Positions 15,667-22,439 of a stretch of 64,000 nt of DNA are shown in pieces. A model generated the notes under the pieces. That model was not told the origin of the DNA and did no database searches. It saw nothing but the letters and a program-made list of their open reading frames with translations. Origin of the DNA: Streptomyces antnestii. GTDB taxonomy: Bacteria; Actinomycetota; Actinomycetes; Streptomycetales; Streptomycetaceae. The DNA lies in NCBI RefSeq assembly GCF_004005495.1, contig NZ_RZYA01000001.1, forward strand, positions 744,001-808,000, written 5' to 3'. A program made the translations under genes and the position numbers. Each line of letters opens with the position of its first letter. The stretch's first letter is position 1.

Positions 15667-17006
15667 CGTCGCTCCAGGGCACGGTCGGTGAGGGCTCCGG
15701 CGGAGCCGGTGTAACGGGCGGGGTCGGTGAGGTCGTCGAGGTCGACGTCCTTGAGGCCGGGCTCGTCGGCAAGGACCTCGGCCAGCGTCCGGCCCTCCGC
15801 GCGCACGCGGCCCGCCGCCTCGGTGAGCAGGGACTTCGCCCGGGCGCGCCCGAGCACGGGGGCCAGCTCGGCGGCCAGGCGCTCCGAGACGATCAGCCCA
15901 TGGGTGGTGAAGAGGTGGTCACGCATCACGTCCGCGTGCACCCGAAGCCCCTCGGCGAGTTCGGCGGCGTCGCGTGCCGCGCCGCCCGCGAGGCGCAGCA
16001 GGTCGCGCAGTGGCTCCCACTCCGCGTGCCACGCGCCGGCGGGGCGCTCGTCCTCGGCCGCCATCGACGCGTACAGCGTCGCCGCGAGCCCGGGGGCGCG
16101 GCGCGCGGCGGCCGCGACGAGCGTCGCCCTGACCGGGTTCGCCTTGTGCGGCATCGCGGACGAGCCGCCGCCCGAACCCTCCGACAGCTCGCCGATCTCC
16201 GTGCGCGACAGGGTGAGCACGTCGGCCGCCGTCTTGCCGAGCGCGCCCGCCGTGAAGGCGAGGGCGCCCGCGAGGTCGCCGACCGGGGTGCGCAGGGTGT
16301 GCCACGGCAACCCCGGTGCCACTAGCGCGAGTTCGGTCGCGTACGCCTCGGTCAGCTCGGCGGCACTCGTGGCCCCGAACACCCCGAACGCCGCCAACGT
16401 GCCCGCCGCGCCGCCCAGTTGGACGGGCAGCGAGTCCCGTACGGTGCGCAGCCGGTCGCGTGCGTCGAGCACGAGGGAGCGCCAGCCCGCCGCCTTCAGT
16501 CCGAACGTCGTCGGCACGGCGTGCTGCGTGAGCGTGCGGCCCGGCATGACGGTGTCGCGGTGCGCGGCGGCCAGCCGCCCGAGCGCGCGCTCCGTGCGGG
16601 CCAGGTCGCCGAGGATCCCGTCCAGGGTCCGGGCCGCGACCAGCATGAGCGCCGTGTCCAGGATGTCCTGGCTGGTGGCGCCCCGGTGGACGTACGGCGC
16701 GTGGTCCCCGGGGACGGCCGCCGTGAGGTCGGCGACCAGAGGGATCACCGGGTTGCCCCCCGAACGCGCGCGCAGCGCCAGGTCACGGACGTCGAAGCGC
16801 CCGACGTCCGACGCGGCCCGCGTCACGGCGTCCGCCGCGTCGGACGGGGCCAGGCCCAGGGCGGCCTGCGCCCGGGTGAGCGCCGCCTCCGCGTCGAGCA
16901 GGCCCCGCAGGACCGCCGCGTCCGAGGTGGCCGACTCGGCGGGGGAACCGGCCCGCCCGGGGGCGAGCAGGCCGGCGTCCGGATCGGCGTCAGGGCCGTA
17001 TGTCAC
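15663..17006 (-). CDS. pcaB: 3-carboxy-cis,cis-muconate cycloisomerase
   Basis: A 447-residue member of the fumarase/aspartase superfamily that lactonises 3-carboxy-muconate. The superfamily signature GGSSAMPHKANPVRAT is present, as are the upstream RGATSQDILDTALML and LTQHAVPTTFGLKAAGW segments that form the shared active site. The length is typical of PcaB. The GTG at 17006 overlaps the pcaG stop (GTGA), and its own stop overlaps the pcaL TTG, so the enzyme is made in step with its neighbours. The context between pcaG and pcaL makes cycloisomerase much likelier than adenylosuccinate lyase. Confidence 0.93.
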   Translation of the reverse strand: MTYGPDADPDAGLLAPGRAGSPAESATSDAAVLRGLLDAEAALTRAQAALGLAPSDAADAVTRAASDVGRFDVRDLALRARSGGNPVIPLVADLTAAVPGDHAPYVHRGATSQDILDTALMLVAARTLDGILGDLARTERALGRLAAAHRDTVMPGRTLTQHAVPTTFGLKAAGWRSLVLDARDRLRTVRDSLPVQLGGAAGTLAAFGVFGATSAAELTEAYATELALVAPGLPWHTLRTPVGDLAGALAFTAGALGKTAADVLTLSRTEIGELSEGSGGGSSAMPHKANPVRATLVAAAARRAPGLAATLYASMAAEDERPAGAWHAEWEPLRDLLRLAGGAARDAAELAEGLRVHADVMRDHLFTTHGLIVSERLAAELAPVLGRARAKSLLTEAAGRVRAEGRTLAEVLADEPGLKDVDLDDLTDPARYTGSAGALTDRALERR

Positions 17007-17581
17007 TGGAACTCCAGGAAGACCGTTTCGCCTTCGCCCTGAAGGCGGATGTCGAAACGGTACGTGCGGTGCGCGCCTTCCTGCGGCTCCGCGAGCAGCG
17101 TCGCGCGCCGCTCGGCCGGCAGGGAGTCGAGCAGCGGGTCCGCGCCGTCGGCGAGGTACGCGCGCGTGAAGAGGTGGTGCAGCAGCCCGCGCGCGAACAC
17201 GCACACGCTGACGTACGGCAGACCGGCGTTGCCCGGCGGCAGCGTGAAGAGCGCGAAGTGCCCGTCGGCGTCCGTGGCGACGCGGCCGAACCCGGTGAAG
17301 TCGGTGCCGTTGCGGCCGAGGTGTCCGCCGGTCGTGGTGTCCCGGCGCAGCGAGCCGGGCGCCCCTGCGAGCGACCCGTCGGGGCCCGCCTGCCAGAACT
17401 CCAGGATCGCGTCCGGCACCGGTTCGCCCTGGCCGTCGAGCACGTAGCCGTGCAGGGCGATCTGGTCGGGGTGCCCCTTGGGCGCCACCTGCTCGCCCTC
17501 GGGGAAGGGCAGGGCGTAGCCGTAGAACGGGCCGACGGTGTGCGACGGGGTGGGGAGCAGCTTCTCGGGCACGGAGGTCAT
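17003..17581 (-). CDS. pcaG: Protocatechuate 3,4-dioxygenase alpha subunit
   Basis: A 192-residue intradiol dioxygenase-fold protein that pairs with PcaH to cleave protocatechuate between its hydroxyls. It has TPSHTVGPFYGYALP at the start, a central LEFWQAGPDG and a C-terminal RTYRFDIRLQGEGETVFLEF, as usual for the alpha subunit. It lacks the Tyr/His iron-ligand set of the beta subunit. The ATG at 17581 overlaps the pcaH stop (ATGA), and its stop overlaps the pcaB GTG. Confidence 0.94.
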   Translation of the reverse strand: MTSVPEKLLPTPSHTVGPFYGYALPFPEGEQVAPKGHPDQIALHGYVLDGQGEPVPDAILEFWQAGPDGSLAGAPGSLRRDTTTGGHLGRNGTDFTGFGRVATDADGHFALFTLPPGNAGLPYVSVCVFARGLLHHLFTRAYLADGADPLLDSLPAERRATLLAEPQEGAHRTYRFDIRLQGEGETVFLEFQ

Positions 17582-18348
17582 CGGCCTTCCTCGATCCAGG
17601 TGGCGGAGGGACCGTCGAGGACGATGTCCCACTCGTAGCCGAGGGAGAACTCGGGCTGTGAAAGGTCGTGGTTGTAGGCCGCGACCAGACGCTCGCGCGC
17701 CGACTCGTCCGTCACCGACCGCAGGATCGGGTCGTAGCGGAACAGCGGGTCGTTCGGGAAGTACATCTGCGTCACGAGCCGCTGCGTGAACGCGTCCCCG
17801 AACAGGGAGAAGTGGATGTGCGCGGGGCGCCACGCGTTGGTGTGGTTGCGCCACGGGTACGCGCCCGGCTTGATCGTGGTGAAGGAGTACCTGCCCTGAT
17901 CGTCCGTCAGAGTTCGTCCCACACCGGTGAAGTTGGGGTCGAGCGGCGCGGGGTGCTGGTCGCGCAGATGCGCGTAGCGGCCCGACGCGTTCGCCTGCCA
18001 GATCTCGACGAGCTGACCGCGCACGGGGCGGCCGTTGCTGTCGAGGAGGCGCCCGGAGACGGTGATGCGCTCACCGAGCGGCTCGCCCTGGTGCTGGCGC
18101 GTGAGGTCCTGGTCGATCTCGGTGATGTCCGTGGCGCCGAAGACGGGCCCGGACAGCTCGACGGTCTCGGGGTCGCCGCCGTTCACGGCGACGAGCGGCT
18201 GTTTCGGGTGGCGCAGGAGCGAGCTGCGGTACGGCGCGTAGTCGCGCGGCGGGTGGTGCCGGGCGGGAGCGCCGCCCGCCTGCGACTTGTCGTGCGCGTT
18301 CTGGAGGTCCGCGATCTCGACGTCGATGTCCGACTGGGTGAGTGCCAT
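17578..18348 (-). CDS. pcaH: Protocatechuate 3,4-dioxygenase beta subunit
   Basis: A 256-residue iron-binding subunit of the ring-cleaving dioxygenase. The central intradiol motif LVEIWQANASGRYAHLRDQHP is present, followed by the ligand segment PGAYPWRNHTNAWRPAHIHF with the Tyr and the His-x-His pair that hold Fe(III). The ATG at 18348 has AGGAAACCC upstream. It is the first gene of the leftward operon pcaH-G-B-L, all with overlapping start and stop codons. The promoter carries a palindrome matching one in front of the divergent pcaV. In well-studied Streptomyces, pcaI, pcaJ and pcaF precede pcaH; here they do not. Confidence 0.95.
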   Translation of the reverse strand: MALTQSDIDVEIADLQNAHDKSQAGGAPARHHPPRDYAPYRSSLLRHPKQPLVAVNGGDPETVELSGPVFGATDITEIDQDLTRQHQGEPLGERITVSGRLLDSNGRPVRGQLVEIWQANASGRYAHLRDQHPAPLDPNFTGVGRTLTDDQGRYSFTTIKPGAYPWRNHTNAWRPAHIHFSLFGDAFTQRLVTQMYFPNDPLFRYDPILRSVTDESARERLVAAYNHDLSQPEFSLGYEWDIVLDGPSATWIEEGR

Positions 18349-18450
18349 GGTGGGTTTCCTGAGTCCTCGGGGGTGGCCGGTCGCGAGGGCGCCGCCGCGC
18401 GGGTCCCGGGCCGGCCTCTCCACGTGCATCGACACGTGCATCGACCGAAA

Positions 18451-18470
18451 ATACTCAGCGCACTGAGCAT
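18451..18470. promoter_or_regulatory. Operator palindrome upstream of pcaH (probable PcaV site)
   Basis: CTCAG-CGCA-CTGAG (18454-18467) lies inside a wider imperfect palindrome at 18451-18470, about 103 bp before the pcaH start. On the lower strand it reads ATGCTCAGTGCGCTGAGTAT. A second, partial copy is at 18551-18570. Palindromes of this size and position are typical MarR-family operators, and the divergent MarR gene is pcaV. Confidence 0.65.
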
Positions 18471-18550
18471 TTTTTCGAACGGAGGTCAGGTTGCCACCGT
18501 CGGCACCAGCCGTCAATCCCCCTCGACAGGAGCGGCCGGATGGCGGAGTA

Positions 18551-18570
18551 TTGCTCAGTGCACACTCAAA
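18551..18570. promoter_or_regulatory. Second operator-like half palindrome upstream of pcaV
   Basis: TTGCTCAGTGCACACTCAAA shares TGCTCAGTGC with the lower-strand reading of the 18451 site, but its right half is degenerate. It lies about 80 bp before the pcaV start, so it could be the weaker autoregulatory site. Confidence 0.5.
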
Positions 18571-18585
18571 AACGTGCAGGACATC

Positions 18586-18615
18586 GTTCATGAAGTCGTT
18601 GTTCATGAAGTCGTT
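18586..18615 (+). repeat. Two tandem 15-bp repeats in the pcaV leader
   Basis: GTTCATGAAGTCGTT occurs twice back to back, and GTTCATGA recurs at about 18625. The copies lie in the leader just before the pcaV Shine-Dalgarno (GGAGG at about 18641). The repeats could change leader folding or spacing; no function is shown. The remainder of the 303-bp pcaH-pcaV space holds only the two operators. Confidence 0.7.
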
Positions 18616-18651
18616 CCTGGCATCGTTCATGACTCAGACCGGAGGTCCGCG

Positions 18652-19149
18652 ATGGCCGCGGTGGATCTGACCACCCACCCGGGGCACCTCGCCCGGCGTC
18701 TGCAGCAGGCGCACTACCTGCTGTGGAACACGATGGTCTCCGAGGAGATCACCTCCCCGCAGTTCGCCGTCATGAACGCGCTCGTCGCCGAGCCCGGCCT
18801 CGATCAGCGCACCGTGGGCGAGCGGGTCGGCCTCGACCGCTCGACCATCGCCGAGGTCATCAGCCGGCTCAGCCGCCGCGGACTGATCGACAAGGTGCGC
18901 GACCCGCAGGACGGCCGCCGGTCCCTGCTGCGCCTGACGGACGAGGGGGCGCGCGTCCACCGCAAGCTGAGCGTGCGTACGGCCCGGATGAACCGGATAT
19001 TCCTCGCGCCGCTGTCCGCCGACGAGCAGGCCGTCTTCTTCGACCTGATCCAGCGGGTGTCGGACGCGGCGGAGGGTCTCCGCAACCCGACGGAGCCCCC
19101 GACGGAGCCCCTGACGGAGCCCCCGACGGAGCCGCTGACGAAGGCCTGA
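18652..19149 (+). CDS. pcaV: MarR-family regulator of the pca operon
   Basis: A 165-residue winged-helix repressor with the MarR pattern: LLWNTMVSEEITSPQFAVMN, then GERVGLDRSTIAEVISRLSR as recognition region, then a wing DPQDGRRSLLRLTDEG. It is divergent from pcaH and has its own GGAGG before the ATG at 18652. In Streptomyces the MarR protein PcaV in this position represses the pca operon and is released by protocatechuate, so the same role is inferred here. The C-terminus ends in an unusual tandem Pro-Thr-Glu-Pro series made by 12-bp DNA repeats at 19091-19140, which probably forms a disordered tail. Confidence 0.88.
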   Translation: MAAVDLTTHPGHLARRLQQAHYLLWNTMVSEEITSPQFAVMNALVAEPGLDQRTVGERVGLDRSTIAEVISRLSRRGLIDKVRDPQDGRRSLLRLTDEGARVHRKLSVRTARMNRIFLAPLSADEQAVFFDLIQRVSDAAEGLRNPTEPPTEPLTEPPTEPLTKA

Positions 19150-19189
19150 CCGGCTCGCCGGCCCCTTCGGCCCCGTCGCCTCCGCCGCC

Positions 19190-20152
19190 TCAGCGTCCCG
19201 CGAAGACCACCCACACCTGCCCGCGCGCGAACGTCATCGGCCTGCCGCCGTCCGCCGTGGTGAACCGCGTGCTGTCCGTCGCCGAGGGCCGCCGCCACCG
19301 GACGTCGTAGGCCCGGCCGTCCCGCAGGACCGTCGCCCTGCCCGAACCCACCGTCTCCGAGAACGGTGACGTGTTGCCCCACCGGTCGTGGAACCGCGAG
19401 TCACGGACGTCGACGTACTGGACGACGACGGTCGCCGGGGCCAGCGTCTTCCCGTCGGCGGTGCGGGCCCGCGCTCCGTCCATCGACACCTGCCAACTTC
19501 CGTTCCGCGCCGACCAGTCGAAGGTGAAGCGCGCCGCCGGGAAGCGCACCGTGAGCCTGCTCTTCGCCTGGCCGCCGGCCGGGGCCGCCCCGAACGTGAC
19601 CCCGGCCGCCGTCAGCGCGCTCGCCCTGGGTGTCACGCCGAGCCTGGCCGGCCGCAGATAGAGGTTGTGCGGCGCCGGTTTGTCGCTGCCCCGGAAGTAC
19701 GCGGAGGCCGGGGCCTTGCCGGGCGGGCGCGCCAGGAGCGGGGCCCCGGCGATCAATGGCTGCAATTTGGACTGCGCACCGGAGTAGGCCAGTGCGGGGT
19801 GGTCGAACTGCCGCAGCAGCTCCAGATCGGTCTCGCGCGCGCTGCGCACCGGCCCCACCACGGGCGGGAGCCGGGTCGCGTACACGGCCATCAGGCGGCT
19901 CAGACCGCTCTCCACCTGCTCCGCGTAGATGATGTCCGCCCGGTCGATGCCGGTCTGCGGGCGCGCCGCGCCCACGTTGTCGATCTTCACCGCGAGGACG
20001 GGGCCGCGGGCCGCCTTGGAGGGGGGTGGTGCCGAGCCGGGGTCCGGCGGGTGCCCGCCGCCCGTCGTGCAGCCGGCGGCCGTCGCCGCCAGGACCGCCG
20101 CGACGACCGCGGCCCGCCTGGCACGCGTCGTCCGCGCGCGTCGTATGCCCAC
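19190..20152 (-). CDS. DUF3048-domain lipoprotein (320 aa)
   Basis: The N-terminus is Arg-rich, then hydrophobic, and ends in a lipobox ATAAGC with Cys28, so the protein is exported and lipid-anchored. The mature part contains the DUF3048 hallmarks: LAVKIDNVGAARPQTGIDRA, then DIIYAEQVESGLSRLMAVY and VGPVRSARETDLELL. Family members occur in many Gram-positives, and no activity is established. It converges with pcaV and lies downstream of, and in the same direction as, the ligase gene. Confidence 0.82.
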   Translation of the reverse strand: MGIRRARTTRARRAAVVAAVLAATAAGCTTGGGHPPDPGSAPPPSKAARGPVLAVKIDNVGAARPQTGIDRADIIYAEQVESGLSRLMAVYATRLPPVVGPVRSARETDLELLRQFDHPALAYSGAQSKLQPLIAGAPLLARPPGKAPASAYFRGSDKPAPHNLYLRPARLGVTPRASALTAAGVTFGAAPAGGQAKSRLTVRFPAARFTFDWSARNGSWQVSMDGARARTADGKTLAPATVVVQYVDVRDSRFHDRWGNTSPFSETVGSGRATVLRDGRAYDVRWRRPSATDSTRFTTADGGRPMTFARGQVWVVFAGR

Positions 20153-20234
20153 CCCGGGGTGATACCCGTCCGGCGGCGGACCGATCAGCTCCGGTCGAAC
20201 GCGTTCGAAAAAAGGTGGAGGCGGGTGGAGCGCC

Positions 20235-21302
20235 CTACCCCAGCACGTCGGCCAGGTCGTACCGCACCGGCTCCTCCAGCTGCGCGTACGTGCAGCTCTC
20301 GGGGGTCCTGTCCGGGCGCCAGCGGCGGAAGCGGGCCGTGTGGCGGAAGCGGGCGCCGTTCTCCATGTGCTCGTAGGCCACCTCGGCGACGAGCCGTGGC
20401 TCCAACGGCACCCACGACAGGTCCTTCTTGCCCGTCCAGCGGCTCGTCGCCCCGGGCAGCCGGGCCTTCTCGTGCGCCGACTCGTCCGTCCACGCGGCCC
20501 AGGGGTGGTCCTCGGCCGACTTGAGGCGCAGCGGCTCCAGCTCGGCGATCAGTTCCGTACGCCGCTTCATCGTGAACGCCGCGCACACCCCGACGTGCTG
20601 GAGCACGCCCGCGTCGTCGTACAGGCCGAGCAGCAGGGAGCCGACCACCGGGCCGCTCTTGTGGAAGCGGTAGCCGGCGACGACGCAGTCCGCCGTGCGC
20701 TCGTGCTTGATCTTGAACATCAGGCGCTCGTTCTCGCGGTAGCGCAGGTCGAAGGGTTTCGCGATCACCCCGTCGAGCCCGGCGCCCTCGTACTGCTCGA
20801 ACCAGGTCTGCGCCAGTTCCGCGTCCGTCGTCGAGGGGGCCAGGTGCACGGGTGGCGTCGCGCCGGACAGCGCCTCGGCGAGGCGGGCCCGGCGGTCCGT
20901 CATCGGCGCGTTCATCAGCGACTCGTCGCCGAGGGCCAGCACGTCGAACGCCACGAACGACGCCGGGGTCCGCTCCGCCAGCGTCCTGACCCGGGAGGCC
21001 GCCGGGTGGATGCGTTCCGTGAGGGCGTCGAAGTCGAGCCGGCCCTCGCGGGCGATCACGATCTCGCCGTCGAGGACGCAGCGCTCCGGCAGCCGTTCGA
21101 GTAGGGCGGCGACCAGCTCGGGAAAATAGCGGGTCAGGGGCTTGCCCGTGCGGCTGCCGATCTCCAGGTCGGAGCCGTCCCGGAACACGATCGCGCGGAA
21201 GCCGTCCCACTTCGCCTCGTACTGCATGCCGGGCGGGATCTTCGCGACGGACTTGGCGAGCATCGGCTTCACGGGCGGCATCACCGGCAGATCCATGACC
21301 AT
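20235..21302 (-). CDS. ATP-dependent DNA ligase (LigC type)
   Basis: A 355-residue ligase with the adenylation motif EAKWDGFRAIV, where Lys31 is the nucleotide-accepting residue. Motif III-like LDGEIVIAREG, FVAFDVLAL and a motif V-like MFKIKHERTAD follow. A C-terminal OB-fold region (GVCAAFTMKRRTELI onward) completes the core. There is no nuclease or polymerase domain, so it is the stand-alone LigC class rather than full LigD. The start is taken at the ATG at 21302; the ATG at 21296 is equally possible. It is divergent from a LigD-type polymerase gene 92 bp away. Together they could seal and fill breaks in repair. Confidence 0.9.
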   Translation of the reverse strand: MVMDLPVMPPVKPMLAKSVAKIPPGMQYEAKWDGFRAIVFRDGSDLEIGSRTGKPLTRYFPELVAALLERLPERCVLDGEIVIAREGRLDFDALTERIHPAASRVRTLAERTPASFVAFDVLALGDESLMNAPMTDRRARLAEALSGATPPVHLAPSTTDAELAQTWFEQYEGAGLDGVIAKPFDLRYRENERLMFKIKHERTADCVVAGYRFHKSGPVVGSLLLGLYDDAGVLQHVGVCAAFTMKRRTELIAELEPLRLKSAEDHPWAAWTDESAHEKARLPGATSRWTGKKDLSWVPLEPRLVAEVAYEHMENGARFRHTARFRRWRPDRTPESCTYAQLEEPVRYDLADVLG

Positions 21303-21394
21303 GAGCCGATTCTGACCCGATACCTCGCTACTCGCCCGATGCGACCAGATTCGCCCGGTATGCATGGTGTGCGAAGTACGCCTACCGTGGCCGC

Positions 21395-22408
21395 ATGGGC
21401 GAAGCGGTGGAACTGGAGGCGGGCGGCCGCACCGTCCGGCTGTCCAGCCCGGACAAGATGTTCTTCCCGGAGCGCGGTTTCACCAAGCTGGACCTCGCCC
21501 GGTACTACATCGCGGTCGGCCCCGGCATCCTGCGCGCCCTGCGCGACCGGCCCACCACCCTGGAGCGCTACCCGGACGGTGTGACCGGCGAGAACTTCTT
21601 CCAGAAGCGGGCGCCCAAGAACATGCCGGACTGGATCCCGACCGCCCACATCACCTTCCCCAGCGGCCGCAGCGCCGACGAGATGTGCCCCACCGAGGAG
21701 GCCGCGGTCCTGTGGGCCGCGCAGTACGGCACGCTCACCTTCCACCCCTGGCCGGTGCGCCGCGACGACGTCGACCGCCCCGACGAACTCCGCATCGACC
21801 TCGACCCGCAGCCCGGCACCGACTACGACGACGCCGTCCGCGCCGCCCACGAACTGCGCGCCGTCCTCGACGAGTTCGGCGGGCTCAGAGGCTTCCCCAA
21901 GACCTCCGGCGGACGCGGCCTGCACGTCTTCGTGCCGATCGAGCCCCGGTGGACCTTCACCCAGGTGCGGCGCGCGGCCATCGCGGTGGGCCGCGAGCTG
22001 GAGCGCCGGATGCCGGACCAGGTGACCATCAAGTGGTGGAAGGAGGAGCGGGGCGAGCGCATCTTCGTGGACTACAACCAGACGGCGAGGGACCGCACCA
22101 TCGCCTCCGCCTATTCCGTGCGCCCCCGCCCGAACGCTCCGGTCTCGGCGCCCCTGACCTGGGAGGAGGTGGGGACCGCCCACCCCCGGGACTTCGACAT
22201 CGGAACCATGCCCCCGCGCTTCGCCGAACTCGGCGACGTGCACGCGGACATGGACGACCACCGCTTCTCGCTGGAGGCCCTGCTCGAACTGGCCCGCCGC
22301 GACGAGCACGACCACGGACTCGGCGACCTGCCCTACCCGCCCGAGTACCCGAAGATGCCGGGCGAGCCCAAGCGGGTACAGCCGAGCCGGGCCAGACACG
22401 CGGACTGA
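21395..22408 (+). CDS. LigD-type primase-polymerase domain protein (337 aa)
   Basis: A stand-alone polymerase module of the archaeo-eukaryotic primase superfamily used in bacterial end joining. It has LERYPDGVTGENFFQKRAPK, the catalytic acidic RIDLDPQPGTDYDD, the phosphate-binding KTSGGRGLHVFVPIEP and a final acidic site (IFVDYNQTARDRTIASAYS). The length matches a single LigD polymerase domain. Its partner is the divergent LigC ligase; no Ku gene is present in the window. Polymerase and ligase as separate divergent genes are a common arrangement in Streptomyces. Confidence 0.92.
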   Translation: MGEAVELEAGGRTVRLSSPDKMFFPERGFTKLDLARYYIAVGPGILRALRDRPTTLERYPDGVTGENFFQKRAPKNMPDWIPTAHITFPSGRSADEMCPTEEAAVLWAAQYGTLTFHPWPVRRDDVDRPDELRIDLDPQPGTDYDDAVRAAHELRAVLDEFGGLRGFPKTSGGRGLHVFVPIEPRWTFTQVRRAAIAVGRELERRMPDQVTIKWWKEERGERIFVDYNQTARDRTIASAYSVRPRPNAPVSAPLTWEEVGTAHPRDFDIGTMPPRFAELGDVHADMDDHRFSLEALLELARRDEHDHGLGDLPYPPEYPKMPGEPKRVQPSRARHAD

Positions 22409-22439
22409 CCCGGCTCAACTCACCTACAGGCAGAGCTGG

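Noticed and set aside
18421..18441. CACGTGCATCGACACGTGCATCGA direct repeat near pcaH as a second operator
   Set aside because: It is a simple 13-bp repeat unlike the CTCAG palindrome and more distant from MarR-type sites.
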